A stretch of 39,854 nt of DNA from Pseudomonadota bacterium (GTDB taxonomy: Bacteria; Pseudomonadota; Gammaproteobacteria; Burkholderiales; Burkholderiaceae_C). A program made the position numbers and the translations under genes. The notes below the pieces were generated by a model. That model ran no database searches. It was not told where the DNA came from and saw only the letters and a program-made list of their open reading frames with translations. This document shows, one piece after another, positions 24,974 through 34,339 of the stretch (positions are counted from its first letter, which is position 1; the number at the start of each line of letters is the position of its first letter). The stretch spans positions 1 through 39,854 of the forward strand of contig JAKARB010000021.1 in assembly GCA_021819435.1 (NCBI GenBank), given 5' to 3'.

Positions 24974-25096
24974 GGGGACTCCGAGCTTGAGGGGGATGGA
25001 CCAGAACTGAGGGGATGCAGGGCGATTTTCGCCTGATGCAAGCCAGGGGGTGGGTCCTACAATTCGGATGTTATCTGTGCATTGCTGAAAGATTTT

Positions 25097-25945
25097 GTGT
25101 CTGAACGTCTCTTCGTGCTCCTGCAGCATGTGCTGCCCAAGAAGGCGCTGACCTCGCTGGCGGGCGTCGGCGCGTCGGCGCGGGCAGGTGGCCTGACCAC
25201 GGCCTTCATCCGCTGGTTCATCGGGCGCTATGGCGTCAACATGGCCGAAGCGGCGCAGCCCGATCCGGCCGCATATGCCAGCTTCAATGAGTTCTTCACG
25301 CGCCCCCTGAAGGCGGGTGTGCGCCCCCTGGCAAGGGCAGATTGGGTGTCGCCCGTGGACGGCGCCATCAGCCAGCTTGGTGCCATCGAGCGCGATCAGG
25401 TTTTCCAGGCCAAGGGTCACAGCTACTCGACCACCACCCTGGTGGGCGGTGACCGCACGCTGGCGGCCCAATTCGAGAACGGCCATTTCGCCACGCTCTA
25501 CCTCAGCCCGAAGGACTACCACCGCATCCACATGCCGTGCGATGGCCGCCTCTTGCGCATGATCCATGTGCCGGGCGAGCTCTTCTCGGTGAACCCGGCC
25601 ACGGCGCGCGGCGTGCCCGGTTTGTTCGCGCGCAACGAGCGCGTGGTGTGCGTGTTCGAAACGCCGCATGGGCCGATGGTGCTCACGCTGGTCGGCGCCA
25701 CCATCGTCGGCAGCATGGCCACCACCTGGCATGGCGTGGTGAACCCGCCGCGTCCCGGCCAAGTGCGTGAGTGGACGTACCAAGACCGGCGCATCGAGCT
25801 CAAGCAAGGCGACGAGATGGGGCGCTTCTTGTTGGGCTCCACCGTCGTGATGCTTTTCCCCAAGGGGCCGCTGTCCTTCATGCCCGACTGGCAGCCTGAG
25901 CGCGCCATCCGCATGGGCGAAGCCATGGCCCGCAGCGCTGCCTGA
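25097..25945 (+). CDS. psd: Phosphatidylserine decarboxylase proenzyme
   Basis: The 282-residue membrane-associated, pyruvoyl-dependent enzyme makes phosphatidylethanolamine. GTG at 25097 is preferred because VSERLFVLLQHVLPK aligns with the usual N-terminus of the family, with a weak GAAAGA binding site; a TTG at 25082 would add five residues. Conserved parts are FNEFFTRPLK (near residue 64), SPVDG (about 85), HFATLYLSPKDYHRIHMPCDG (about 130-150) and the self-cleavage motif LGST (Ser248 becomes the pyruvoyl group, splitting alpha and beta chains). Next gene begins 38 bases later. Confidence 0.95.
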   Translation: MSERLFVLLQHVLPKKALTSLAGVGASARAGGLTTAFIRWFIGRYGVNMAEAAQPDPAAYASFNEFFTRPLKAGVRPLARADWVSPVDGAISQLGAIERDQVFQAKGHSYSTTTLVGGDRTLAAQFENGHFATLYLSPKDYHRIHMPCDGRLLRMIHVPGELFSVNPATARGVPGLFARNERVVCVFETPHGPMVLTLVGATIVGSMATTWHGVVNPPRPGQVREWTYQDRRIELKQGDEMGRFLLGSTVVMLFPKGPLSFMPDWQPERAIRMGEAMARSAA

Positions 25946-25983
25946 GCAGGCCATTTCTTCCGCATTTGAATTCAAGGAATCCG

Positions 25984-26895
25984 ATGTCTCGTCAACCTTC
26001 CGGTTTTGCTTCCGGTCTTCCCCTCGTGTGCCTTGTTGTGGTGCTGGTTGCTGCGCTCGGCACCGCGGCTTGGCGCATTGCTGACAACCTGGCCGAAGGG
26101 CAGGCGGTCAGTGAGGGGCGCATCGTGGCCGACATGGCAGAAACAGTCGGGCGCTGGGCGTCGCAGTATGGTGGCGTCCATGCCCGCACCCAGGGGGCTG
26201 GCGCGGCTTTGCCGGGCAGCTTCCTGACTCGCAGCGTGTACGCGGGCGCCGATGGCGATGCCACCGTGCTCAACGGCGCCAAGGCCGAACAGCGCCACGG
26301 CGAGCGCGAGGCCATGGCGCGCATCGAGACGTATTACTGGAAGAACCCCGCGCTCATCCAGCGCGAGGTGGCCGACGTGCTGATGGCCACCAACAGCCTG
26401 GCGCAGTACCGCATGACCGCGCGCACCGTGCTCAATCGCAACAATGCGCCGAACCCGTTCGAGATCGAGGCGCTGGATGCCTTGCAGAAGGCATTTCAGG
26501 CGCAGGGCACCGAGGCCCTGTCCAAGGCCGCGCCGATGGCCAGCCACCTGGGTACGAAGGCCGCCGCGAATGAGTATTGGAAGATCCAGGGCGGGCAGTT
26601 GTTGTATGCGCGCGCGGTGATCGCCCAAAAGAGCTGCCTGCGCTGCCACGACACGCCGGAGAACGCACCCGACTTCCTGCGCACCAACCAGCAGTTCAAT
26701 GGCGGCGGCGGCTTCGGCTACAAGGTCGGTCAGCCGATCGGCGTGATCAGCGTGAAGCTGCCGGTGCAGACCGGTTTGCAGGCCGCCAGCCAGAGCGTGC
26801 CGGCTTCCGCCTGGGCGGCCTTGGGCGTGGCGGTGCTGGCCGGCATGGGCGTGGTGGGCCTGGCCTTCATGCGCCGTCAGGGATTGGCTGATTGA
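25984..26895 (+). CDS. Heme c protein with Tll0287-like (DUF3365) domain
   Basis: The protein has 303 residues. ATG at 25984 follows AAGGAA. One N-terminal membrane segment (residues 13-31) is followed by a ~220-residue periplasmic domain containing one c-type heme site, CLRCH (Cys218, Cys221, His222), preceded by the NPFEIEAL stretch common in this family, and then by a second hydrophobic segment near the C-terminus (about 275-297). Tll0287-like domains are small heme sensors or redox proteins, often at the front of signalling proteins; here there is no cytoplasmic output domain, so it must signal through a partner or act in redox. Its 3' end overlaps the convergent pseudouridine synthase gene by 29 bases. 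Confidence 0.85.
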   Translation: MSRQPSGFASGLPLVCLVVVLVAALGTAAWRIADNLAEGQAVSEGRIVADMAETVGRWASQYGGVHARTQGAGAALPGSFLTRSVYAGADGDATVLNGAKAEQRHGEREAMARIETYYWKNPALIQREVADVLMATNSLAQYRMTARTVLNRNNAPNPFEIEALDALQKAFQAQGTEALSKAAPMASHLGTKAAANEYWKIQGGQLLYARAVIAQKSCLRCHDTPENAPDFLRTNQQFNGGGGFGYKVGQPIGVISVKLPVQTGLQAASQSVPASAWAALGVAVLAGMGVVGLAFMRRQGLAD

Positions 26896-27847
26896 GCGTG
26901 GCCCAGCGGTTGATGCGTTGCGGCTCGGCCGCCGCCAGTTGGCGCTGGCTGTGAAACTCGCGCGCCTCGCCAGTGATCGGGTCGGCGAACTTCAGCGACC
27001 GGGCCAGCAACTGCAAAGGCCGTGAGAAGTCTGGCGCCTGATCGGGCGCGAGCGCTGGTTGCAACGTCGGGTAGATCTGGTCGTTGAGGATCGGCATGCC
27101 CAGCGCGTTCATGTGCGCGCGCAACTGGTGCTTTTGGCCCGTGCGGGGCCGCAGCCTGTAGTGCGCCCAGGTGCCCTCCAGCACTTCGATGGGCTCGATG
27201 AGTGTCTCTGCGTTGGGCTCGCCATCGACTTCTTCCATGGTCATGAATTGCTCGACGCTTTCCCTCAAGCGGCTGCGGTGCTGCAAGGGCCAGCTCAGCT
27301 CTGGCCGCCACGGGGCTACGGCTTCGTAGACCTTGTCGATCAGGTGGTCGCGCAGCAGGCTTTGGTAGGCGTGTCGCGTGTGTGGCTGGATGGTGAAGAC
27401 CACCAGCCCGGCGGTTTCGCGGTCAAGGCGGTGCATGGGCACCAGGGTGTCGATGCCGGTGCGGCGTTTCAGGCGGACCAGCAACGTCTCCTGGATGTAG
27501 CGCCCCTTCGGGGTCACCGGCAGGAAGTGGGGCTTGTCGGCCACCAGCAGCCATTCGTCCTGGAAGACGATGGACTCTTCAAAGGGCACCGGGTGCTCGA
27601 AGGACAGGCTGCGCCAGTAGTGCAGGCGGGTCTGCGGTCTGAAGGGGCTGTCCGGCGGCACGGGCTGGCCATTGGCGTCGAGCACCTCACCCCGGCCCAT
27701 GCGCAAAGCCCAGTCTTCCCGGCTGACGGCCGGGATGCGCTCCGCCAGGAAGTCGAGCATGGTCTGCCAGTGGCCGCTGGGCGTGGCCACGGTGCTGGCG
27801 CTCACGCCTTCGCGGGTGGGCAGTGGGATGCGGGCAGGGCGAGACAT
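26867..27847 (-). CDS. RluA-family pseudouridine synthase
   Basis: The 326-residue enzyme isomerises uridine to pseudouridine in rRNA or tRNA. The catalytic motif is MHRLDRETAGLV with Asp142. Other family blocks are VADKPHFLPVTP (near residue 100), YEAVAPW (about 180), and RPRTGQKHQLRAHMNALGMPI (two short blocks, about 235-256). There is no S4 domain, so it is of the RluA/TruC-like branch; the N-terminal ~65 residues form its own accessory region. The start is ATG 27847; a longer frame to 28018 runs through the efp terminator and is not real. The target site is not readable from sequence. Confidence 0.92.
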   Translation of the reverse strand: MSRPARIPLPTREGVSASTVATPSGHWQTMLDFLAERIPAVSREDWALRMGRGEVLDANGQPVPPDSPFRPQTRLHYWRSLSFEHPVPFEESIVFQDEWLLVADKPHFLPVTPKGRYIQETLLVRLKRRTGIDTLVPMHRLDRETAGLVVFTIQPHTRHAYQSLLRDHLIDKVYEAVAPWRPELSWPLQHRSRLRESVEQFMTMEEVDGEPNAETLIEPIEVLEGTWAHYRLRPRTGQKHQLRAHMNALGMPILNDQIYPTLQPALAPDQAPDFSRPLQLLARSLKFADPITGEAREFHSQRQLAAAEPQRINRWATLNQPIPDGA

Positions 27848-27897
27848 GGTGGGTGCTGGATGCGATGAATCCGGCTGCTGACGTCCGAGTTCGGCGC

Positions 27898-27923
27898 AAA
27901 AAAAGGACACCCGCAGGTGTCCT
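27898..27923 (-). terminator. Intrinsic terminator of efp
   Basis: On the minus strand AGGACACC pairs with GGTGTCCT around TGCG and is followed by TTTTTTT. It lies 33 bases after the efp stop codon and 50 bases before the pseudouridine synthase start. Confidence 0.93.
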
Positions 27924-27956
27924 TTCTTGCCGAAGCGGGTGAAGCAGGCTGAACGT

Positions 27957-28511
27957 TCAGACGCGCTTCTTGTACTCGTGGGTGCGGGTGTCGATTTCGA
28001 TCTTGTCGCCCGATTCAACGAACAGGGGGACGGCGATCTCGAAGCCGGTGCCGACGATGCGAGCGGGCTTCATGACCTTGCCGGAGGTGTCGCCCTTGAC
28101 CGCGGGCTCGGTCTCGATCTCGCGCACGACGGAGGTCGGCAGTTCGACGGAGATGGCGCGGCCTTCATAGAACACCACTTCAACGGGCATGGCGTCTTGC
28201 AGGTAGCTGATGGCGTCGCCCATGTTCTCGGCTTCGACTTCGAACTGGTTGTACTCGGCGTCCATGAAGGCGTACATCGGGTCGGCGAAGTAGGAGTAGG
28301 TGCACTCCTTCTTCTCGAGGATGATCTGGTCCATCTTGTCGTCGGCCTTGAAGACCACTTCGGCGCCAGCGCCGTTGAGCAGGTTCTTCATCTTCATGCG
28401 GACGGTGGCCGCGCCACGGCCGCCACGGCTGTATTCGGTCTTGAGCACGACCATCGGGTCCTTGCCCTGCATGATCACGTTGCCAGCGCGGATTTCTTGT
28501 GCGAGTTTCAT
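27957..28511 (-). CDS. efp: Translation elongation factor P (Arg32 type)
   Basis: The 184-residue protein relieves ribosome stalling at polyproline stretches. ATG at 28511 begins [14 protein letters not shown]. The acceptor loop is [11 protein letters not shown] with Arg32 at the tip, instead of the Lys of the EpmA/DeoxyH or hydroxylysine type. Arg32 EF-Ps are activated by rhamnosylation by EarP, whose gene lies just upstream on the same strand. The OB domains are complete, ending THEYKKRV. A strong terminator follows. Confidence 0.98.
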   Translation of the reverse strand: MKLAQEIRAGNVIMQGKDPMVVLKTEYSRGGRGAATVRMKMKNLLNGAGAEVVFKADDKMDQIILEKKECTYSYFADPMYAFMDAEYNQFEVEAENMGDAISYLQDAMPVEVVFYEGRAISVELPTSVVREIETEPAVKGDTSGKVMKPARIVGTGFEIAVPLFVESGDKIEIDTRTHEYKKRV

Positions 28512-28681
28512 GGTGGATGCCCGATCAGGTCGGTTTGAGGCCGGTTTGGGTCGGCGGTTTGGGCGACTGCTGAGGCCGGCTCCGGCCGGTTCGATCAGTT
28601 GCCTGGGTTGATTCGGTTGCTTCTGCTGAGACCCGGACGGCCCGGATCGGCACCCGGGTGCGGGCGGCAAAGCCTCGGATT

Positions 28682-29965
28682 TTACCCCGAGCTGGTGACG
28701 ATTGGGGTCACGAAGGCCAGCAATTGCGTGCCGAGGTCGGCTTGTGCCGCCATGCGCTGGCGGGCCGCTCGGCTGAACCGGGCCCACTCGCCATCGGGAT
28801 CGCGCCAGTCGGGCAAGGGCGGGGCAGGGGGACGGTGGCCGGCGCTGTCAGGCGAAGGTTCGCACACGGTGTCGAGCGATTTGCTGCCCGACGTGACGCA
28901 CGAAGCACCCGAAACAGGGCCAGGCAACCGGTTGAAGTGATGCCATGCTGCCCGCACGTCCGATGACAGCGACGCCGGCGCGCCCATGAGCCACCTGTCG
29001 AGGAAAGCGTCGAGCTTGGCTGCGTGCGCACCGTCGTCTTGCGGGTAGATGTGCCAGACATGGGGCCGGCCGGCCCACAGGGCCCGCACGGCGGAATCTT
29101 CGCCCCGCACGATGTTGAGGTGGCAAGCCCACAGCAGGTGGTCGAACTCCGGCTGAGACAGGGCGGGCAGCTCGTGGCAGGCCAGTGCTTGGCGCCTTTC
29201 GCTGGAGGCCGAGGCCAACCATGCTTGCGCCAGTTGCGTGGCGTGGCCGGGCGTCAACAGGATGCGGGTGGTGCTTTCATGTTGGCCTTGCTTTGCAATT
29301 GCAAGCTGCACCGCTTCGTCAGCCAGCGCATCAAGCCACTCGCCCAGCGGAGCCGTCGCGTAACAGAACACCGACACCAGGCGGCAATCAGCCGTGGCAG
29401 GCACGCCCAGCCGCCTCAGCCAGCCCAGCCGGGCGTCTTCGGTGAAAGCGGCCTGGCGGCGGGCCAGGTCGGGCTCGCGCAGCAGCCCGCCCGTGCGGGG
29501 CGTGAAGCCGGGGTAGAAAAAGTGCTTGCGCAAGCCCGCCGCCGGCCCGCTGAAGACGGGCGAGAGCAGGCCGTGACTGCGCTCCACATAATCCTCGGCG
29601 CTCAGGTATTCGAGGTTGACCCAGGCCGGCGGGGTGGGGCGGTTCATGCGCCTCAGGAAAGCCTCGGGCGGGTCGCAGCCGAAGGCCTCGATCACGACAT
29701 CGCCAGGCTCGGGCACTGTCTCGGCCTCGGCCTGTTCGGCATCGGCCCAGCACCGCACGGTGATGCCTGGGTGGCCCGCGCCAACCAACATGCCGGCTGC
29801 GTCGCCCGACCAGCTCACCTCGGGCGCCATCCAGCCCAGCGCCGAGGCGTCATCCACCCACAGGCGAACCTGCTGGCCACGCGCCGCCAGGTCGGCCGAC
29901 AGGCGCCAGCACACGCCGATGTCACCGAAGTTGTCGATCACGCGACAGAACACGTCCCAAAGCAT
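28682..29965 (-). CDS. earP: EF-P arginine rhamnosyltransferase EarP
   Basis: The 427-residue enzyme (DUF2331) transfers rhamnose from dTDP-L-rhamnose to Arg32 of EF-P, with inversion. Family residues are present: [13 protein letters not shown] near the N-terminus with the two aspartates Asp11 and Asp15 expected in catalysis, [10 protein letters not shown] (about 165), KHFFYPGF, and the nucleotide-sugar motif [12 protein letters not shown] followed by [15 protein letters not shown] (near residues 315-340). Family members are usually 370-400 residues; the extra length is a Pro/Ser/Gly-rich insertion near residues 360-395. ATG at 29965; efp follows 170 bases downstream in the same orientation, and uvrC is divergent. 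Confidence 0.96.
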   Translation of the reverse strand: MLWDVFCRVIDNFGDIGVCWRLSADLAARGQQVRLWVDDASALGWMAPEVSWSGDAAGMLVGAGHPGITVRCWADAEQAEAETVPEPGDVVIEAFGCDPPEAFLRRMNRPTPPAWVNLEYLSAEDYVERSHGLLSPVFSGPAAGLRKHFFYPGFTPRTGGLLREPDLARRQAAFTEDARLGWLRRLGVPATADCRLVSVFCYATAPLGEWLDALADEAVQLAIAKQGQHESTTRILLTPGHATQLAQAWLASASSERRQALACHELPALSQPEFDHLLWACHLNIVRGEDSAVRALWAGRPHVWHIYPQDDGAHAAKLDAFLDRWLMGAPASLSSDVRAAWHHFNRLPGPVSGASCVTSGSKSLDTVCEPSPDSAGHRPPAPPLPDWRDPDGEWARFSRAARQRMAAQADLGTQLLAFVTPIVTSSG

Positions 29966-30019
29966 GGGCGGGATTATCGCCAGCGGCCGGGGCGCCGGCC
30001 TTGATCGACAATCACGCCC

Positions 30020-32152
30020 ATGACCGTTGAAGCCGAGAACGCCCCGACCGATGGCAAGCCGGAGCCCAGCCGGGAAGAAACCTGGGAGCGCCTGCTGGCC
30101 GAAGTGGCCAGCCTGCCATCGCTGCCCGGCGTGTACCGCTACTTCGACGCGCGCGGCGAGGTGCTCTACGTGGGCAAGGCCCGCGACCTGAAAAAACGCG
30201 TCTCCAGCTACTTCCACAAGAACCACGGCGGCACGCGCATCGGGCACATGGTCTCGCGCATCGTGCGCATGGAGACCACGGTGGTGCGCAGCGAGGCCGA
30301 GGCCCTGCTGCTCGAAAACAACCTCATCAAGACGCTCAAGCCGCGCTTCAACATCCTGTTCCGCGACGACAAGAGCTACCCCTACCTCAAGATCACCTCG
30401 CACGCCTTCCCGCGCATGTCGTACTACCGTGGCGCGGTGGACCGCAGGCATCGCTACTTCGGGCCGTTTCCGAACGCCTGGGCGGTCAAGGAAACCATCC
30501 AGCTGCTGCAAAAGGTTTTCCTCATCCGCACCTGTGACGACACGGTCTACAACAACCGCTCGCGGCCCTGCCTGCTCTACCAGATCAAACGCTGCAGCGG
30601 CCCCTGCGTGGATTTGGTGTCCGACGAGGCGTACCGCGCGTCCGTCGGCCAGGCCGAGCGCTTCCTGCTGGGCGAAGCCGAAGGCGTGATGGCCGATTTG
30701 CAGGCGCGCATGATGGATCACGCCGAAAAGCTCGAATACGAGCAGGCCGCCGAGATCCGCAACCAGATCAGCTCGCTGGCCTCGGTGCTGCATCAGCAGT
30801 CCATCGAAACCGTGAGCGACAAGGACGTGGACGTGCTGGCCGTGAAGGTGCAAGGCGGCCGCGCCTGCGTGAACCTGGCCATGGTGCGCGGCGGGCGCCA
30901 CCTCGGCGACCGCGCCCACTTCCCCGTGCACGTGCAGGATCACGCGGCGCTGACCGAGCTCGCGTCGGGCGATCAGCTACTGGACGCCCAGGCTTGGCAA
31001 CAGGCCACCGAGGTGGCGGTGCTGGAGGCCTTCCTGGCCCAGCACTACCTCGGCGGTGCGGTGCCGGCGCTGCTCATCCTCAGCCATGCGGTGGACCCCG
31101 AACTCATCGACGCGCTGGGCGAGCAGGCCGGGCGCAAGGTGACCGTGGTGCACCAGCCGCGCGAGCAGCGCCGCATCTGGCTGGAGATGGCCATCAAGGG
31201 AGCGGAGCTGTCCCTGGCGCGCCTCTTGAGCGAAGAGGGCTCGCAGCAGGCCCGCACGCGCGCCCTGGTCGAGGCGCTCAACCTCGACCTGGACGTTGGC
31301 CTGGACCTGGATGCTCGCGAGGCGGGGCTGGTCGAAGGCGATGGCGATGGCGAGGTCCCATCGCAGGACCCGGCGACGGTGGAGGGCGGTGGTGAGGCCA
31401 TGCACGAGGCCTTGGTGACCCAAGCCGAAGCAAGCGATGCTGACGAGGGGGCGACGACAACCGCCCGCGCCCACGACCCGCTGGCCGGTCTGCGCATCGA
31501 ATGCTTCGACATCAGCCACACGGCCGGCGAAGCCACCCAGGCATCCTGCGTGGTCTATGAAGGCCACAAGATGCAGTCCTCCCAATACCGCCGCTACAAC
31601 ATCGACGGCATCACCCCGGGCGACGACTATGCCGCCATGAAGCAGGCCCTGGAGCGCCGCTACAGCGCGGCCCTGGCCCCACGCCCCAGTTCACGTGCGG
31701 CCCGTGTGCCCGACATCGTCCTGATCGACGGCGGCAAAGGCCAGGTGGCCATGGCGCGCGAGGTCTTCCAGCAACTCGGCCTGCCGCTGTCCATCATCGT
31801 TGGCGTCGAAAAGGGCGAGGGCCGCAAGGTGGGCCTCGAAGAGCTCGTGTTTGCCGACGGCCGGCCGAAATTGCAATTGGCACCCACGTCCGCCGCCCTG
31901 ATGCTGGTCGCCCAGATCCGAGACGAGGCACACCGCTTCGCCATCACCGGCATGCGGGCCAAGCGGGCCAGCGTGCGAACAGGCGGCAGCAGCCTGGAAG
32001 AAGTCCCCGGCGTGGGCCCCAAGAAGCGCGCCCGCCTGCTGCAGCGTTTTGGCGGCGTGAGGGGGGTGAGCGCCGCGAGCGTCGACGAACTGGCCAGCGT
32101 CGAAGGCATCTCTCGTGATTTGGCCGAGGAGATTTACCGTGCGCTCCACTGA
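30020..32152 (+). CDS. uvrC: Excinuclease ABC subunit C with an acidic insertion
   Basis: The protein has 710 residues, about 100 more than the usual ~610. It makes the dual incision in nucleotide excision repair. Order: GIY-YIG domain ([20 protein letters not shown], residues 35-54), Cys-rich region ([13 protein letters not shown], near residue 195), UVR motif ([16 protein letters not shown], about 236), then RNase H-like endonuclease domain (ECFDISHT near 494; LIDGGKGQ near 570) and tandem HhH at the C-terminus ([14 protein letters not shown]). Between about residues 420 and 488 is a low-complexity Asp/Glu/Gly/Ala-rich linker not found in standard UvrC. The lipoprotein gene start overlaps its last 14 bases. 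Confidence 0.96.
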   Translation: MTVEAENAPTDGKPEPSREETWERLLAEVASLPSLPGVYRYFDARGEVLYVGKARDLKKRVSSYFHKNHGGTRIGHMVSRIVRMETTVVRSEAEALLLENNLIKTLKPRFNILFRDDKSYPYLKITSHAFPRMSYYRGAVDRRHRYFGPFPNAWAVKETIQLLQKVFLIRTCDDTVYNNRSRPCLLYQIKRCSGPCVDLVSDEAYRASVGQAERFLLGEAEGVMADLQARMMDHAEKLEYEQAAEIRNQISSLASVLHQQSIETVSDKDVDVLAVKVQGGRACVNLAMVRGGRHLGDRAHFPVHVQDHAALTELASGDQLLDAQAWQQATEVAVLEAFLAQHYLGGAVPALLILSHAVDPELIDALGEQAGRKVTVVHQPREQRRIWLEMAIKGAELSLARLLSEEGSQQARTRALVEALNLDLDVGLDLDAREAGLVEGDGDGEVPSQDPATVEGGGEAMHEALVTQAEASDADEGATTTARAHDPLAGLRIECFDISHTAGEATQASCVVYEGHKMQSSQYRRYNIDGITPGDDYAAMKQALERRYSAALAPRPSSRAARVPDIVLIDGGKGQVAMAREVFQQLGLPLSIIVGVEKGEGRKVGLEELVFADGRPKLQLAPTSAALMLVAQIRDEAHRFAITGMRAKRASVRTGGSSLEEVPGVGPKKRARLLQRFGGVRGVSAASVDELASVEGISRDLAEEIYRALH

Positions 32153-32699
32153 AGTTTCCTGGCTCCAAGCCCTGCGCAAGCCGGCAGGCCCGGTGCTGGC
32201 CCTCGCGCTGAGCCTGACCGCCTGCACCACGCCATCTCCGCAAAAATCTCCATCGGCGCCCGGCACGACCGACCGCCCAGGACAAGCCGCCCCCGCTCCG
32301 GCCGATGCCAGCGGAAAAGCCTCGAAAGCGCCGCGTTTCGTCAAGCTGCCGCCGCCACGCATCTCTCGCAACTGGGCCGAGGTCCGCCGCCAGGCCGCCG
32401 AACGCCTTGTCGCTGCCAACCCCGATGGCACCTACATGGACAAACCGCCCTTCATGCTGCTGGCCATCCCGGTGATGACGGTGGAGCTCAACGCAGACGG
32501 CAGCGTGCGCACCATCAGCGTGATGCGGCACCCCAGCCAGGCGCCGGAAACCGTGCAGCTGGCCATCCAGGCCATCCAGCATGCAGCGCCCTTTGGTGAT
32601 GTGTCGAAACTGCCCAAACCGTGGAAGTTCAACGAGACCTTCCTGTTCAAGGAAGACCGCAGGTTCAAGCCGATGACGCTTGATCGGGCGGGGAGCTGA
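32139..32699 (+). CDS. Lipoprotein with TonB-C-like domain
   Basis: The protein has 186 residues. GTG at 32139 is chosen because GAGGAG lies eight bases upstream, inside the end of uvrC; an in-frame ATG further upstream lacks this. The signal peptide ends in the lipobox LTAC (Cys29), so it should be lipid-anchored. A Pro/Ser/Ala linker (30-65) precedes a compact domain with [29 protein letters not shown] and [15 protein letters not shown], the pattern of TonB C-terminal-type domains that bridge to the outer membrane. Role unknown; it overlaps uvrC by 14 bases and pgsA starts 38 bases later, so the three may be co-transcribed. Confidence 0.82.
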   Translation: MRSTEVSWLQALRKPAGPVLALALSLTACTTPSPQKSPSAPGTTDRPGQAAPAPADASGKASKAPRFVKLPPPRISRNWAEVRRQAAERLVAANPDGTYMDKPPFMLLAIPVMTVELNADGSVRTISVMRHPSQAPETVQLAIQAIQHAAPFGDVSKLPKPWKFNETFLFKEDRRFKPMTLDRAGS

Positions 32700-32737
32700 T
32701 CGGATCACGGCGCCACATCACGGCACAATCGCTGCAT

Positions 32738-33304
32738 ATGTTCTGGAACCTCCCCACCCTGCTGACCTGGGCGCGCATCGTCGCCATTCCACTGATCGTC
32801 GGCCTGTTTTACCTGCCATGGCCGCCGAGGGAGGTCAACCTGGTGGCCAGCGTGCTCTTCATCGTCGTGGCCCTGACCGACTGGCTGGACGGCTGGCTCG
32901 CCCGACGCCTGAACCAGACCTCGGCCTTCGGCGCCTTCCTCGACCCGGTGGCTGACAAATTCCTGGTTTGCGCTTCGCTGCTCGTGCTGCTGCAACTGCA
33001 CCGAGTTGGAGCCTTGGTGGCGCTGATCATCATCGGCCGTGAAATCGCGATCTCGGCCCTGCGCGAGTGGATGGCCTCGATCGGTGCCTCCCGCAGCGTG
33101 GCGGTGCACATGCTCGGCAAGCTCAAAACTGCGTCGCAGATGGCCGCCATCGTGCTGCTGCTGTTCGATGGCGAGCTGCTGCCAGGCCTGCACACCCGCT
33201 TGCTGGGCACCTGGCTGATCTACATCGCCTGCGCCCTGACCATCTGGTCGATGGTTTACTACCTGCAAAAAGCACTCCCTGCCATCCGCGACAAGGTGAA
33301 GTGA
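32738..33304 (+). CDS. pgsA: CDP-diacylglycerol-glycerol-3-phosphate 3-phosphatidyltransferase
   Basis: The 188-residue inner-membrane enzyme makes phosphatidylglycerol phosphate from CDP-diacylglycerol and glycerol 3-phosphate. The complete CDP-alcohol phosphotransferase motif D-x2-DG-x2-AR-x8-G-x3-D-x3-D is present at Asp48, Asp51, Gly52, Ala55, Arg56, Gly65, Asp69 and Asp73. About six hydrophobic segments cover the chain. The pairing of uvrC and pgsA is common in proteobacteria. Confidence 0.96.
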   Translation: MFWNLPTLLTWARIVAIPLIVGLFYLPWPPREVNLVASVLFIVVALTDWLDGWLARRLNQTSAFGAFLDPVADKFLVCASLLVLLQLHRVGALVALIIIGREIAISALREWMASIGASRSVAVHMLGKLKTASQMAAIVLLLFDGELLPGLHTRLLGTWLIYIACALTIWSMVYYLQKALPAIRDKVK

Positions 33305-33472
33305 CGCCTTACCGGTGTGCATCCGTCCGCACCATCGGCGCGTGGGTTGTGCGTGGGCTGTGTGCAGCAGGGGGCGCCAACGGCTGGGGGCCGATCAGCG
33401 GGACGCCCGGGCGCGCTGTCAAGCGAACAACTCCTCGTCCGTTCCCTCTGTCGCTGCCGGGCGCCCGGCTCC

Positions 33473-33478
33473 TAGAAT
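33473..33478 (+). promoter_or_regulatory. Probable -10 element of the HU gene
   Basis: TAGAAT in the context CCTAGAATGG lies 38 bases upstream of the GTG start of the HU gene. The same extended pattern is seen before etfB and ppiD. No clear -35. Confidence 0.45.
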
Positions 33479-33516
33479 GGCCGACAACCAAGTGCGTTGG
33501 ACGTCAGGGGACCGCA

Positions 33517-33789
33517 GTGAACAAGGCAGAACTCATCGAACACATCGCCACGGAGGCCGACATCTCCAAGGCCGCTGCGGGCCGTGCCCTGGACGCGTTC
33601 ATTGGCGGCGTGTGCGGCACCCTCCAGCGCGGAGACGCCGTGACCCTGGCAGGTTTCGGCACCTTCGCGGTGAGCACCCGGGCCGCCCGTGAAGGGCGAA
33701 ACCCCCGCACCGGGGCGGTCATCCAGATCCGCAAATCGCGAACCCCGAAATTCCGGCCTGGCAAGGCGCTGAGAGACGCGCTCGCCTGA
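33517..33789 (+). CDS. hupB: HU family DNA-binding protein
   Basis: The 90-residue nucleoid protein bends and compacts DNA as a dimer. The start is the GTG at 33517, giving the canonical [11 protein letters not shown]-terminus, with AGGGG seven bases upstream. GFGTFAV (residues 49-55), the beta-arm with GRNPRTG (64-70) and the C-terminal [11 protein letters not shown] are all present. Its position upstream of a PpiD-type gene, with a tRNA-Val between, fits hupB rather than hupA, but the paralogue call rests on context only. Confidence 0.93.
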   Translation: MNKAELIEHIATEADISKAAAGRALDAFIGGVCGTLQRGDAVTLAGFGTFAVSTRAAREGRNPRTGAVIQIRKSRTPKFRPGKALRDALA

Positions 33790-33819
33790 AGTCTGGGCCG
33801 AGGCGCTCGCCTGATCGCT

Positions 33820-33825
33820 TATGAT
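33820..33825 (+). promoter_or_regulatory. Probable -10 element of tRNA-Val
   Basis: TATGAT lies 13 bases upstream of the tRNA-Val start. The -35 region is weak. Confidence 0.45.
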
Positions 33826-33838
33826 GGCGCCCGCTGTC

Positions 33839-33914
33839 GGGTGCTTAGCTCAGTTGGTAGAGCGGCGCCCTTACAAGGCGTAGGTCGGGGGTTCGAGCCC
33901 CTCAGCACCCACCA
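33839..33914 (+). tRNA. tRNA-Val (anticodon TAC)
   Basis: A complete cloverleaf of 76 bases with encoded CCA. Acceptor GGGTGCT pairs with AGCACCC; D-loop AGCTCAGTTGGTAGAGC; anticodon loop CTTACAA with TAC; T-arm GGGGGTTCGAGCCCC. It decodes GUA and other valine codons by wobble. Confidence 0.97.
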
Positions 33915-33934
33915 CCGACGGCATTTAAAGCATG

Positions 33935-33960
33935 AGCACGCCCAGGTGGCGTGCTTTTTT
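33935..33960 (+). terminator. Intrinsic terminator after tRNA-Val
   Basis: AGCACGCC (33935-33942) and GGCGTGCT (33948-33955) form an 8-bp stem with a five-base loop, followed by TTTTTT. Confidence 0.9.
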
Positions 33961-33995
33961 GTTGCCCCGGGGCGTTGGCGGCCGGGGCAAGCGGC

Positions 33996-34196
33996 TCACC
34001 AGCGGTTGCGGGCGGCACGGGGCGACAGGCGCTCGGGGCCGTCGTCGCAGTGGCAATCGTCGCGGGAACGGGCGTCACGCAGGTTGACGGCCGACTTGCC
34101 TGCGGTGGCATGCAGAGGGCGGGCAGCCAGCAAGGCCGGCGACGGCAGGTTTCGACTGGTTTCGCCCACACGGGGCTGGGGGGTGGATTTGGGCAT
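33996..34196 (-). CDS. Small hypothetical protein (66 aa)
   Basis: This short frame between tRNA-Val and ppiD is on the opposite strand. It is called because ATG at 34196 is preceded by AAGGA at the correct spacing, and because the sequence has a non-random pattern: basic and proline-rich at the start, then RDDCHCDDGPERLSPR with a Cys-x-Cys pair flanked by aspartates. I know no function. Longer in-frame starts exist but have no binding site. It could also be chance coding in a GC-rich gap. Confidence 0.45.
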   Translation of the reverse strand: MPKSTPQPRVGETSRNLPSPALLAARPLHATAGKSAVNLRDARSRDDCHCDDGPERLSPRAARNRW

Positions 34197-34333
34197 ATCG
34201 ATCCTTGACGGGGCTTCCTTGGCGCCCCTTCACGTTGCTTAACGCAGCCAGAGGTGCTTCGGATGACAGCCGCCTCGCAAATCGCCCGGGTTTTCCTGCA
34301 ACGTGGCTTCCGAGGGGGGCGGGGATTCGTGGT

Positions 34334-34339
34334 TAGAAT
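34334..34339 (+). promoter_or_regulatory. Probable -10 element upstream of ppiD
   Basis: TAGAAT in the context GGTTAGAATGG, 174 bases upstream of the ppiD start and upstream of a hairpin-terminator in the leader. Confidence 0.45.

Noticed and set aside
24974..25096. Riboswitch (TPP or FMN) ahead of the NMT1/THI5 importer
   Set aside because: I searched the gap for the conserved TPP and FMN core segments and saw none; the ligand stays unassigned.
23978..25975. A 665-codon minus-strand frame extending the binding protein
   Set aside because: The upstream half is antisense to psd; the signal peptide and ribosome binding site fix the start at 24973.
28682..30943. A 753-codon minus-strand frame extending EarP upstream
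   Set aside because: The part above 29965 is antisense to uvrC, has repetitive low-quality coding, and the EarP family N-terminus ([15 protein letters not shown]) begins at 29965.
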